Shown piece by piece: positions 1 through 8,833 of a DNA stretch of 64,000 nt. How positions within the stretch are numbered: position 1 is the stretch's first letter; each line of letters opens with the position of its first letter. Under the pieces are notes generated by a model. That model searched no databases, was not told the DNA's origin, and saw only the letters and a list, made by a program, of their open reading frames with translations. Source of the DNA: Lachnospiraceae bacterium (GTDB lineage Bacteria > Bacillota > Clostridia > Lachnospirales > Lachnospiraceae); NCBI GenBank assembly GCA_017509985.1, contig JAFWOE010000031.1, positions 40,011 to 104,010 of the forward strand, given 5' to 3'. The translations under genes and the position numbers were made by a program.

Positions 1-647
1 GCTGTCAGGAGCGTCTCCGGGGAGTCGGATGCGATCGTCTTTATCAGTTCCGCACAGATCCTCTCCGCACTGATATTGGAAAGAAGCGGTGCGAGCTTTT
101 TGATCGCCTCTGCCGTGGAATCTTCTATGGAAAAGCCCAGCTGTGCCGAAAAACGGATCGCCCGAAGGATGCGGAGGGCATCTTCCATAAAACGGTCCGT
201 GGCATTTCCCACACACCGGATGATCTTCCGCTCAATATCACCGATACCATCGTACGGATCCACGACCCCGTCGCTGTCATTGTAGGCAATGGCGTTTACC
301 GTGAAATCCCTCCTCAGCAGGTCTTCCTTCAGATCCGAAGCATAGATCACTTCTTTCGGATGACGGAAATCGATATATTCGCCGTCGATCCGGTAGGTCG
401 TGACTTCGTAGGCACCGTCCGGCAGAAGGATCGTTACCGTTCCGTGCTCGATGCCCGTATCGACCGAACGCCGGAAAAGCTTTTTAACTTCATGCGGCTT
501 CGCCGATGTAGTAATATCCCAGTCATGGGGATTCCTTCCCATGACCGAATCCCGGATGCAGCCGCCTACCGCAAAGGCCTCGTATCCGTTTTTATTTAAA
601 GTCTCTATAATCTGTTTTACGCCTTCCGGCATCTTTATAGTAATCAT
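1..647 (-). CDS. cca: CCA tRNA nucleotidyltransferase / poly(A) polymerase family, 3' part outside the window
   Basis: Adds or repairs the 3' CCA of tRNAs in the cytoplasm. The visible 215 residues carry the class II nucleotidyltransferase head: GG at 28-29, RD at 32-33, the metal-binding D42-W-D44, the RRDFTVNAIAY motif at 112-122, and then the start of the RNA-binding region (ILRAIRF). The C-terminal domains lie beyond position 1, so CCA-adding activity cannot be told from poly(A) polymerase activity here. The start is uncertain. ATG at 647 and in-frame ATG at 632 both lack a good ribosome binding site, and a TATAAT-like element at 658-663 sits almost against the first. The gene looks like a housekeeping neighbour marking the end of the polysaccharide cluster. 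Confidence 0.9.
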   Translation of the reverse strand, partial: MITIKMPEGVKQIIETLNKNGYEAFAVGGCIRDSVMGRNPHDWDITTSAKPHEVKKLFRRSVDTGIEHGTVTILLPDGAYEVTTYRIDGEYIDFRHPKEVIYASDLKEDLLRRDFTVNAIAYNDSDGVVDPYDGIGDIERKIIRCVGNATDRFMEDALRILRAIRFSAQLGFSIEDSTAEAIKKLAPLLSNISAERICAELIKTIASDSPETLLT

Positions 648-663
648 ATCTTATTGAATTATA

Positions 664-722
664 GGATATTTACGGTCAAAGCCCGATGATCAACATTATT
701 GCAAAAACAATTGTAAATATCC
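664..722. repeat. 10-bp perfect inverted repeat beside cca
   Basis: GGATATTTAC at 664-673 is exactly repeated in inverse at 713-722, with 39 bases between. One arm touches the TATAAT-like element (658-663) in front of cca. The loop is too long and no T tract follows, so it does not read as a terminator. It could be a paired operator or chance in AT-rich sequence. Confidence 0.4.
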
Positions 723-733
723 ATCATTTATTA

Positions 734-2398
734 TCATTGCAGACCGATATCTTTAAAAGCATATTGAGAATCTTTGCTGCCTGAAAAATCGATATAACCG
801 CCATGGAATATTACCGTTACCGGTCCGGAGATGTTTTTAATGTTGATTCCATAACTGTGCCATTCATCATCAAGGTTTTTATAGTTAAGAGCAAAGGACC
901 CCAAAACATTTCCGGAGCTGTCATAAATATATACACCGGGCTGACCATGATCTTTTATTTTTCTTCCTTGAAAAACCAGCCACTCAGATCCTTCATCAAG
1001 ATCGATTTCCATTCGTAATCCGCAATAGTCTTTCTGATAAAGATAATCGGCTATATCCAGTTCTTTGGGATCCTGATAATCACGCTGGAGTGTTCCCCGG
1101 CAAACAATCTCCGGCTGCTTTGACTGAGACTCATTTTTAAGCTCCGCATTGCTTAACAGACCGTTCTTAATTAAATCTTCGCTTAAAGGTGTAAAATATG
1201 CAGTGTCAGCCAATTCATTCAAAAGATTATAAAAGGCCTGCTCATCCTGAACATAGTCTTCCTGTTCTGTCAGATAACTGTAATCAAACGATAAATAAAA
1301 CTGACGGACTTGGTCGAGATAGTCCTGATAATTATCTTGTTTTAACTGATATTTCCCTTCTTTTATGTATTTTAAAATAAGCGTATTGATCCAGCCTCCG
1401 TAATGGATCTCATCTTTATAATTATTCAGGTCCGTAGTTATATCTGTCATCAAATCAAATGAAAAGATATGAATATTGGGACATTTCAACATTTCTTCAA
1501 CAGCGATCTTCTCTATATCCAGATTCATATCCAGTCTGTCTTTTTCCATTCTCTCCTGCCACCAAGCCGCACTATATGGAAGAATAATGCTGTAAAAGTC
1601 AACATCCGGATATTCCTCCGCTATGGAGGTAATGTTCTGCCTTACATTCTCTCTTATCATCTGTTTTTGATTTTCAGTCAGATATGTTAACTCTGCATTT
1701 TTATTCTGTTCCTCTGCAGCACTCATTTCCGTACTGTCGGCACTGCCTTCTCCTGCTTCGTCGATTCTCTTTTTTCTCAGTACGGCATTTTTTCCATAAG
1801 TCATTTGATCAGACCAGTATGAGTAGTCGTCAAACGAAGTTATGCCCGGAGCTGCACCCTCCGCTCGCTCTTTAAGCATCTTGTATATTCTTAAAAAGAC
1901 TACATCTCTGTTAAACAAATAGTACACATCATCGAAAGGATTCTGATTATAGAGATACGTAGGAAACTCTCCCAGGTCCGTACGCAGATAATCTTTCTCC
2001 TGAAGAAAATTCCCTATCACAAATCCCCGGAAAACAGTTTTTAACCCTGAGTTTTCCTGCAAAGCCTTTCTTATCAAATCCCCGGTTTCTTTATTTGTTG
2101 TTCCTGACAGTGGCAATTTTACAGAAGATGCCTCAAAAAGCCGATCCACATCGGTCGTTTTGAAATTCTGAGTCATGGAATTGCCTATGATAATAGTATC
2201 ATAATCAAAATGCTTTATTATTCCGTCATTCTGACTTCGTTCATTGTCCAGTTCATAATAGAATTTTTCGATAAGTGGTTTATGATAATGGAAAAAAGGA
2301 TCCAGATAGGAAACGCCGGCTGCAATCGCTGCAAGAACAGCCGCTAAAACGATAAAGTATATGATGAGCCAGTTTCTGGCTTTCAGTTCTTTCTTCAT
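734..2398 (-). CDS. MBOAT-associated SGNH-like membrane-anchored protein
   Basis: Predicted extracytoplasmic partner of the MBOAT acyltransferase just upstream, probably moving an acyl group onto the polysaccharide. This 554-residue protein has one N-terminal membrane segment (about 10-30) and then an SGNH/DltD-like domain. The domain shows IIIGNSM at 69-75 (GDS-like nucleophile Ser74), a block around LPYS at 273-276, and D329-E-I-H332, which fits the Asp/His end of the catalytic set. A C-terminal part from about 440 has a beta-rich look and may bind carbohydrate. The gene follows the MBOAT reading frame by 20 bases and is the last gene of the operon. SGNH plus MBOAT pairs O-acetylate polysaccharides in many bacteria; the substrate here is inferred. 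Confidence 0.65.
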   Translation of the reverse strand: MKKELKARNWLIIYFIVLAAVLAAIAAGVSYLDPFFHYHKPLIEKFYYELDNERSQNDGIIKHFDYDTIIIGNSMTQNFKTTDVDRLFEASSVKLPLSGTTNKETGDLIRKALQENSGLKTVFRGFVIGNFLQEKDYLRTDLGEFPTYLYNQNPFDDVYYLFNRDVVFLRIYKMLKERAEGAAPGITSFDDYSYWSDQMTYGKNAVLRKKRIDEAGEGSADSTEMSAAEEQNKNAELTYLTENQKQMIRENVRQNITSIAEEYPDVDFYSIILPYSAAWWQERMEKDRLDMNLDIEKIAVEEMLKCPNIHIFSFDLMTDITTDLNNYKDEIHYGGWINTLILKYIKEGKYQLKQDNYQDYLDQVRQFYLSFDYSYLTEQEDYVQDEQAFYNLLNELADTAYFTPLSEDLIKNGLLSNAELKNESQSKQPEIVCRGTLQRDYQDPKELDIADYLYQKDYCGLRMEIDLDEGSEWLVFQGRKIKDHGQPGVYIYDSSGNVLGSFALNYKNLDDEWHSYGINIKNISGPVTVIFHGGYIDFSGSKDSQYAFKDIGLQ

Positions 2399-2418
2399 TT
2401 GTTTTATTCCTGAAATCG

Positions 2419-3881
2419 TTAAAAATTAAAATATCTGAATGCAGATTCGGATCCAAGGCTCAGCATTGCCCAAACAAAGAGAATAATTGCCGGGATAATA
2501 CTCGCCGCCGAGTTTGAAAACTTTCTTTTTATATTATTTTCAGGCACCAGACAAATAATAAATCCAACAACCATAAAAACAAACAATGACAGCCCTCGAA
2601 CCATCTCATTAACCGAGGTAAGATGAAACAGATCAAATATCAAAGTACTGTCAGCAGTATTAAATGTATCGATCAATCCCCAGGATACCCATGTTGACTG
2701 AAAACTGAATATTTTCCCTAATACTTCTCCCCATTTTGGAATCGTATCCACTATAAACAGAAGTCTGAGCAGGCACGTAGTCAAAAACATTCCAAGCCAT
2801 CTTGCAGCCGGATGAATCCCCTGAGCCTTTTTGCCCAGGGCTCGGTCCATGCATGTAAACACTCCATGGAAAAGGCCCCAGATAATCATTGTCCAGGTTG
2901 CTCCATGCCAAAACCCGGTTACGAAAAAACAACCATTATGTTAAAATATGTTCTGAGTTTACCTTTTCTGCTTCCTCCTAAAGGAATATATATGTATTTT
3001 ATAAAAAATTTTCCCAGAGTGATATGCCATCGTCCCCAGAACTCCCGAATGGATAATGACTTAAACGGGGAATCGAAATTAACAGGAAGATCGATATTCA
3101 GCATAAGCGAAACACCTGCTGCCATATCACAATATCCGCTGAAATCAAAATAAACTACGAATGCATAGCACAGCATAACAATAATCAGATCCATGGAAGT
3201 TGCGGCATCCAGATTTGCGGAGCCCCATGCAACTGCTGCATTAAATGTATCGCATAATATCAGTTTTTTGAACAATCCGTAATTAAAAAGCTTGATACCC
3301 CTTATCAGATTTTCCGGATTTACCTGTTTTCTGCTTTTATCTGAAAACTGCGGGATCAATACTCCCGGTTCAACGATCGGGCCCATAAGTATCTTCGGGA
3401 AATACAAAACATATAAAATGTAATCCGGGAAACCGGATACCCTGTACAGGGATAAAGGAAGCTCTCCTTTATAAGAATTGACCAGGAATGCGATCTGCTG
3501 GAATGTAAAGAAGCTTATACCCAGGGGCATTATCAGCTCTTTTGAAATGAAACGTGTATGAAACACCTGATTTATATTAGCAATAAAGAACCCGGTATAT
3601 TTATAATAGAACAGCAGCCCTATATTAATCAGGATCCCTATTGCCAATACACCTTTTTTTGCCTTCCTGTCCGCAATCAAATAGCAGCTGATCCAATAAT
3701 TGATCAGACAGTCGGCACAAAGCAGAAAAAGGAATTTCCAATTCCCGTATCCGTAAAACAGCATGGATGCTAGAATTAAAAACACTTTGCCGAATGCATT
3801 ATTTATTCGATTAAATATAAAATATCCTATTACAACACACGGGAGAAATAATAGAATAAATATATATGAATTGAATTGCAT
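2419..3881 (-). pseudogene. MBOAT-family O-acyltransferase interrupted by a frameshift
   Basis: Membrane-bound O-acyltransferase of the AlgI/DltB group, which passes acyl groups across the membrane to a surface polymer. The first fragment (3881 to 2919, 320 codons) has several hydrophobic segments and the family motif REFWGRWHITLG, then stops soon after NIMVVF. The missing continuation is in another frame from about 2927 to 2419 and begins VTGFWHGATWTMIIWG, which contains the catalytic histidine region. Restoring one T to a run of six (A6 on the plus strand, 2924-2929) joins both into about 487 residues, a normal family length. So it is a one-base deletion, a sequencing error, slippage-dependent expression, or phase variation. 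The first fragment alone lacks the active-site histidine. Confidence 0.8.
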
Positions 3882-4362
3882 AACAAATGCCGGTATTCTC
3901 TTTGCTGTTTACTGTTTGGCAACAATAGTATATATTCCGATGATCCCGGCAGTTAGTCTTTCGGGTATCAATCTGCTGAATGAGTGACTACTCTGATTGA
4001 TTTCTAATAATTCTGGTTATATTTTACATTGAATCAGGAAGAAATTCTACAGTTACTTTGAAATACCGCGATAAGGCCTTCCAAGCCCCGGTTCGGATCA
4101 GGTGATCCGTGCCGGAGCTGAGGGAACATACAGTCAAAAAACATTGAAAATCCAAGCAAAAGACACTGCGATCATTTTGAATCAAAAGAAAACCGCAAAA
4201 TCATCTCATGCCTGACAGAATAGAAGTTCTCCTCTTGCAGCTAAACCACAGGAGGTACTTTAACCTGATTTGTTTGTATCTTTATCTGAAAAGCAAAATA
4301 TATTGCCGCCTGATTAAAATAACTGTCATCATAAAAGGCAATACATTTATCATTTCTGTTTT
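3882..4362. other. 481-bp AT-rich gap with no recognised gene
   Basis: Nothing recognisable lies between the ATP-grasp gene and the MBOAT gene. On the minus strand one frame stays open for about 60 codons (4203 down to 4024, ending in FLPDSM) without a convincing start or binding site. The same frame upstream is broken by two stops. This could be the remains of a lost gene or chance in AT-rich DNA. A small GGATCA-CC-TGATCC palindrome occurs near 4100. No riboswitch consensus and no terminator were seen. Confidence 0.4.
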
Positions 4363-5559
4363 TTACACAACAATTACTTCAATTTGTTTCAAAGCCTCCT
4401 CGGCATTTTTCGAAGCCTCTTCCGCATCTCTCCCTGTTGCTATGATGTGGCCAACACGATCCGAACTGTTTTCAGGTTTTCTGATACTGTCACCCGGGTT
4501 CATATAAATTTCAACTTCTTCAATTCCAGGCATATTTCTGGAAACACTACAACCTCTTATTTCAGACAGAACGCCTTTTTTCCCCTGAATAAACCGTATG
4601 GCAGCTCCTCGATGAAACCTGCATTCACATTGTACTTCTTCTCCTGATAAAGAAGCAAACGAGCAGTCTGTCATGTCTACTCCTGTTGATAAAGGTACTA
4701 ACCGTGATGTTATAAAGTCTCCGCCTAATCTGGCGGCTATCTCAACCAGCTTCGCACCCGTCGGCGTTACCTTTATTTCCGTATGAGTCGGTCCGTTTTC
4801 CATCCCGATCGCTCTGATGGCTGAATCGGCTACTTTCAATATATCTTTTTGCTGTTCAGCAGATAATCTGCTCGGCTCGGTATGCCCGAGTTCAACGAAG
4901 AAAGGCAGTTCTGTAACTATTTTATCTGTAATTGTAATGATATGCGGCTCTCCATTAACGGAAAAGGATTCAACGCTGACCTCGGGTCCTTCCATAAATT
5001 CTTCGACCAAAACAGCGCCTCCGCGGGAAAAACCTGTACAATACTTATACAGTTGTTCATAATCCGGATTGTCGTTTTTATCAATAAGTATAACTCCCCG
5101 GCTTGCCGCATTATCTGAAGGTTTTAGAATAAAACGGGAAGGCATGCTGTCCGCTGTTTCAATAAACTCAGACAACGATCCAACCTCATGGAATTCAGGA
5201 ATCGGTACACCGCAATCCTTCATGCGTTTCCTCATCGCCACCTTATCGGTTGCATATAACGCACCCTGATATGATATATCCGTTTTCATGTTTAGTTTTT
5301 CACATACCCATGAAACTGTTCTTACCGGCATATCACTTGTAGAAGTGATTATATAATCCGGCTTGTATTCCAATGCCGCTTTGTACACGGCTTCTTTGTC
5401 TATTGTACTTATTTCCAGGAACTTATCTGCGAATGCTATTCCAACTGCATTCGGATCATAATCTATCGCATATACAAATAAGCCGCGCTCTTTTGCCTTC
5501 TTTATAGCCGGGACCTGAAGCCTGCTTGCTCCCAGAATAAAAATCGATTTCATAAACAA
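4363..5559 (-). CDS. ATP-grasp ligase, paralogue of the one at 22785-23999
   Basis: Predicted cytosolic ATP-dependent carboxylate-amine (or thiol) ligase. The 398 residues show a pre-ATP-grasp Rossmann-like start (SIFILGASRLQVPAI) and an ATP-grasp core: RFILKPSDNAASRGV near 145, LVEEFMEGPEVSVES near 190, then EIKVTPTGAKLVEIAARLGG for the metal site. The start is taken as TTG at 5559, because an AAAGG at 5569-5573 is spaced 9 bases from it; ATG 5553 is the alternative. It follows the SDR gene by 17 bases and is very similar in layout and motifs to the second ATP-grasp protein near the head of the operon. Neither substrate is known. An amide substituent on an amino sugar is a reasonable inference. 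Confidence 0.75.
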   Translation of the reverse strand: MFMKSIFILGASRLQVPAIKKAKERGLFVYAIDYDPNAVGIAFADKFLEISTIDKEAVYKAALEYKPDYIITSTSDMPVRTVSWVCEKLNMKTDISYQGALYATDKVAMRKRMKDCGVPIPEFHEVGSLSEFIETADSMPSRFILKPSDNAASRGVILIDKNDNPDYEQLYKYCTGFSRGGAVLVEEFMEGPEVSVESFSVNGEPHIITITDKIVTELPFFVELGHTEPSRLSAEQQKDILKVADSAIRAIGMENGPTHTEIKVTPTGAKLVEIAARLGGDFITSRLVPLSTGVDMTDCSFASLSGEEVQCECRFHRGAAIRFIQGKKGVLSEIRGCSVSRNMPGIEEVEIYMNPGDSIRKPENSSDRVGHIIATGRDAEEASKNAEEALKQIEVIVV

Positions 5560-5576
5560 ATCATCTGACCTTTCTT

Positions 5577-6587
5577 TTAAACCTCTCTGCCAGCAAACAG
5601 GGAAGGATATACACCTCGTTCCGTTTCATAGATATAATCCTTCATCAGATCATGAAAATCGCTGTATTGAGGTTCATAGCCAAAATCCTTTTTCGCCTTT
5701 TCAATAGAAAACAGATATGATTTGTTCGGGTTGACCATCTCATCATGATATTTTACCGTTGACTTGTGAGCCTCGTCTTTTGCAAAAAGCTCTGCGCATA
5801 CCTGGGCCTGCTCCAGAAGTGTGGTTGCCTTGCCGGATGTGATATTATACAGTCCGTAAGTCTTTTCGCTTTTAGCGGCTTTATAATATGCCTGTGCTAC
5901 ATCTTTCACATAAACTGTATCTCTCGCAAGAAATCCGTAAACTTCGATCGTTTCTCCCGATTTTGCCTTATCTATGAATATCTGAAATCCGGATTTAACT
6001 ATTTTACCATTTACTTTCAAATACCCATGAGGACCTACTCCGTAAACAGGGGGAAGTCGGAACCAGGCATTTTTCATCCCGTGCTGCTGGTTATAATACT
6101 CCATAATATCGGTAGCTGCATTCTTTGAAATCACATAGGCCGCATGATCCCCTGTAAAGGAAAAATCTCTTTTTTCAGACTCATCTATTGGAGGTTCCAG
6201 TCTCCATCCGCCGGCGACTTCTGCAAAAGAGATCGTGTTAATGAGCCTTTTAATGCCATTTTTTCTGCAATACTCAAGTACATTGCATGTTCCGATCGTG
6301 TTAACCATAATATACTGGTCGGCATTCTCACTATCCTTTAAATCTGCGTTTTCGCTTGCAGGGAGCATCCCTGCTAAAAGGATTACGCCGTCAACACCTT
6401 CTTTGGGTAAAATGTCAAAGTCATTGGCACAGGTTAAATCGATATTGACAAACTCAACACCCAGTTCATCATAATACTCTTTAAATTCATCATTGCGTCC
6501 CGCTACTATAATCTGTTCGCCGTTTTCAATAAAATAAGACGCTGTATATACTCCTATAAAGCTGGATGCACCAATAATAATATACAT
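5577..6587 (-). CDS. NAD-dependent sugar epimerase/dehydratase (extended SDR)
   Basis: Probably alters a nucleotide-activated or free sugar in the cytoplasm. The 336-residue protein begins MYIIIGASSFIGVYTA, a GxxxxIG-type Rossmann motif, and carries the extended-SDR pattern with HAAYVISKNAA (YxxxK at the catalytic site) and a FRLPPVYGVGP segment. A good AAGGAG lies 7 bases before the ATG. Its place between pseG and an ATP-grasp gene suggests work on the nonulosonate or a second sugar of the repeat unit. The exact reaction (epimerase, 4,6-dehydratase or reductase) cannot be told from the sequence. Confidence 0.75.
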   Translation of the reverse strand: MYIIIGASSFIGVYTASYFIENGEQIIVAGRNDEFKEYYDELGVEFVNIDLTCANDFDILPKEGVDGVILLAGMLPASENADLKDSENADQYIMVNTIGTCNVLEYCRKNGIKRLINTISFAEVAGGWRLEPPIDESEKRDFSFTGDHAAYVISKNAATDIMEYYNQQHGMKNAWFRLPPVYGVGPHGYLKVNGKIVKSGFQIFIDKAKSGETIEVYGFLARDTVYVKDVAQAYYKAAKSEKTYGLYNITSGKATTLLEQAQVCAELFAKDEAHKSTVKYHDEMVNPNKSYLFSIEKAKKDFGYEPQYSDFHDLMKDYIYETERGVYPSLFAGREV

Positions 6588-6598
6588 ATCAATTCTCC

Positions 6599-6706
6599 TT
6601 AATTATACTCCTGTAATTGTTTAATCTCCTCTAAAACTAATAGGATATGCATAACACAGGGCCAATCTGTATGCGGTCCCTGAAAGGAGACCTTCTGTCT
6701 ATTCAG
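6599..6706 (-). other. Short open frame, possible gene remnant between pseG and the SDR gene
   Basis: The 137-bp gap holds a minus-strand frame of 35 sense codons that reads like the end of a protein (QGPHTDWPCVMHILLVLEE, ending KQLQEYN). Its stop overlaps the ribosome binding site of the SDR gene, as real operon genes do. It begins right after a stop, with no ATG, GTG or TTG at its head; an internal ATG would give 17 residues. The best reading is a decayed 3' end of a lost gene or a very small peptide gene. The family was not recognised. Confidence 0.3.
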
Positions 6707-6724
6707 TCACTGACATTATTATTG

Positions 6725-7762
6725 TTAATTTGAAGAACAACTGTTCTTCAATAAAATGCGAACAATTCTCTGACACCCTTTCCCGTCTATGAATCGGTGC
6801 GCCCTCTCTGCCAGATCATTCATTTTATCAATACTATACATATATTCATTTACTTTGGCTTTAATAAGGGAAATGCATTCTTCTCTGTGATCGAAAGACT
6901 GCCCGCAATAATCCAAAACGCCCAATTCAGACAGAGTCTCTCCGCTTTTAACCTGTTCGGGAACCATTGCAAAAGAAATTGTAGGAAGGCCTATCGCCGA
7001 AAGTTCATAAACAGTTGTTCCGTTTGCAGAAACAGCCAGATCGCAATTTCTCATTAAATCGGACATGGATTTAACATTTTCATGCAAAATAACGTTAGGG
7101 CAATCATCATATGCCTTATGGAATTTCTCTTTTTCTTCAAACATCGGACCAATCACAACATGAAGCGTAACAGGTTTTTCGAGAACCGATGGCAGCAGGC
7201 CTTCAATTATCGCTTCCATGATGCAGTTTTTATTCGTGTTCCCCGTAGTTATCAGAATATTTCCCAATTTTTCTTTTTGGATTGACAAATAGTTCCGGAA
7301 TTCTTTTTTTATGGGAGCATAAGCCGGTCCTAATAACAATTCCGTCTGTTCATCATAACTGGTATTATAAAAGTCATAGTCAATATCTGTACTATAATTA
7401 ATTAACCAGTCTAGAGGCCCGAGGTATTCATCCTTGCTTCCCAAATAGGCTATCCTGCAGCAGCTTTTTAACTCTTCGACATATCTGCGTGATATCTGAT
7501 ATGTATCTATCAGAAGCACAGGGGTTCTTTCTTTTTTCAAAACACTTTTTACATATGTGACATCACTCATCAAATCATTCCATTCGGAATGGAGATTAAT
7601 AAAGGGAAAACCAGCTTTACTTAATGCAGGAACAGGATTATCATCTGCAACAAGAAAGCAAACTGCTTCTCCCTGTTCTTTCAGCTCACTGGCTATAGCT
7701 ATACATCGGGAAATATGACCTCCTGCAATAAACTGATTGCTGTCAGCTCTGATAAATACCAT
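6725..7762 (-). CDS. pseG: UDP-2,4-diacetamido-2,4,6-trideoxy-beta-L-altropyranose hydrolase-like (PseG)
   Basis: Removes UDP from the activated altropyranose sugar to release the free 6-deoxy-hexose used by PseI. The 345 residues have the GT-B-like PseG layout. The N-terminal motif RADSNQFIAGGHISRC includes H16, matching the conserved catalytic histidine region, and the C-terminal NCDLAVSANGTTVYELSAIG segment is the UDP-binding part. It lies 9 bases after pseI in a compact pse block. In the standard pathway the substrate has been N4-acetylated by PseH, which is not present here, so the acyl group may differ from acetyl. Confidence 0.85.
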   Translation of the reverse strand: MVFIRADSNQFIAGGHISRCIAIASELKEQGEAVCFLVADDNPVPALSKAGFPFINLHSEWNDLMSDVTYVKSVLKKERTPVLLIDTYQISRRYVEELKSCCRIAYLGSKDEYLGPLDWLINYSTDIDYDFYNTSYDEQTELLLGPAYAPIKKEFRNYLSIQKEKLGNILITTGNTNKNCIMEAIIEGLLPSVLEKPVTLHVVIGPMFEEKEKFHKAYDDCPNVILHENVKSMSDLMRNCDLAVSANGTTVYELSAIGLPTISFAMVPEQVKSGETLSELGVLDYCGQSFDHREECISLIKAKVNEYMYSIDKMNDLAERAHRFIDGKGCQRIVRILLKNSCSSN

Positions 7763-7771
7763 GTTTCCCCC

Positions 7772-8827
7772 TTATCTCTCAATAAACTCCCACCGCATTG
7801 CCGTACCTCGCCGGATATCGACTGCTGCTTTTTTCCCAAGTATCTCTTCATAATGCCAGGTGTGCAGCCCTTTCCCGGGCCGAATGGATCTGAGATTCTT
7901 TTCCGTAAAAGCATCACCGGCTTTTATATCCTCAACCACATATAACGAGCGGGCATTTTTTCTGCCCCTCTTCTGTGCTGCTGTAAGCTCGTAAGTGACT
8001 TTACCCAGTGCCTGCTCAATATTGTGTACGTCTGTCACCATCGCAGCAAATTCTTCCGGTTCCATAGAAAACGCTCCGTCTGCACCCCCGTCGGCACGTG
8101 AAAGTGTCATATGTTTTTCTATTATATGTGCCCCCAGCGAGACCGCTGCTACGTCGACAGCAGACCCCATGGAATGATCCGACAAACCCGTTACACAACC
8201 AAAGGTCTCTGCCATATGCGGAACAGTTCTGAGATTTAAATCTGCATAAGGTGTTGGATATTGCGATACGCATTTCAGTATTGCTACCTGGTCGTTACCT
8301 TCCGATCTGCAGGTGTCGATCGCCCTCTCAATATCTGCCAGCGTGGCAATACCTGTAGACAGAATAATCGGCTTTCCAGTCTTAGCACATTTTCGGATCA
8401 GGGGAATATCAAGTATCTCATAAGAAGCGATCTTATATGCAGGCGCATTCAGTTCTTCAAGTAAGTCTACTGCCGAAAAATCAAACGGAGATGAAAAGAT
8501 CTCTATCCCGATCTCTCTGGAGTACTCAAAAAGCCCTTCATGCCAATCCCATGGCATATAGGCTTCTTCATAAAGCTGATACAGATTTCTTCCTTCCCAA
8601 AGGCTGCCCTTTGTTGCCATGAACTCTTCGCCACGGCAATCTATCGTGATAGTATCAGGACGATAAGACTGCAGTTTGACGGCATCCGCACCTGCTTCTT
8701 TAGCAGCAAGAATTATTCGCTTTGCCCTTTCATAATCCTGAAGATGGTTTGCCGACATCTCGGCGATTATGTATGCAGTATGCCCTTCACCTATCGTTCG
8801 ATTCCCTATGGATATTGTCTTATTCAT
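7772..8827 (-). CDS. pseI: Pseudaminic acid synthase-like (NeuB/PseI family)
   Basis: Condenses phosphoenolpyruvate with a 6-deoxy-diaminohexose to form a nine-carbon nonulosonate. The 351-residue protein has the NeuB TIM-barrel (about 1-275) with AEMSANHLQDYERAK, DAVKLQSYRPDTIT, YKIASYEI and IIEKHMTLSRADGGADGAF. A C-terminal SAF antifreeze-like domain (about 285-351) contains the SIRPGKGLHT signature. EKHMTL-type and SAF motifs are shared with sialic and legionaminic acid synthases. The surrounding pseB, pseC and pseG genes favour pseudaminic acid or a near relative. The gene starts 6 bases after pseF. Confidence 0.88.
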   Translation of the reverse strand: MNKTISIGNRTIGEGHTAYIIAEMSANHLQDYERAKRIILAAKEAGADAVKLQSYRPDTITIDCRGEEFMATKGSLWEGRNLYQLYEEAYMPWDWHEGLFEYSREIGIEIFSSPFDFSAVDLLEELNAPAYKIASYEILDIPLIRKCAKTGKPIILSTGIATLADIERAIDTCRSEGNDQVAILKCVSQYPTPYADLNLRTVPHMAETFGCVTGLSDHSMGSAVDVAAVSLGAHIIEKHMTLSRADGGADGAFSMEPEEFAAMVTDVHNIEQALGKVTYELTAAQKRGRKNARSLYVVEDIKAGDAFTEKNLRSIRPGKGLHTWHYEEILGKKAAVDIRRGTAMRWEFIER

Positions 8828-8833
8828 CAGCAG

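Noticed and set aside
2919..2950. Programmed -1 ribosomal frameshift in the MBOAT gene
   Set aside because: The T6 run can slip, but the zero-frame heptamer does not match the standard X-XXY-YYZ form and no clear downstream stem-loop was seen. A deletion or homopolymer variation is simpler.
4080..4135. TPP-like or other riboswitch in the gap before the MBOAT gene
   Set aside because: A GGATCAGGTGATCC palindrome and CTGAGGGAA recall TPP motifs, but the order, spacing and helices do not fit and the neighbouring genes are unrelated to thiamine.
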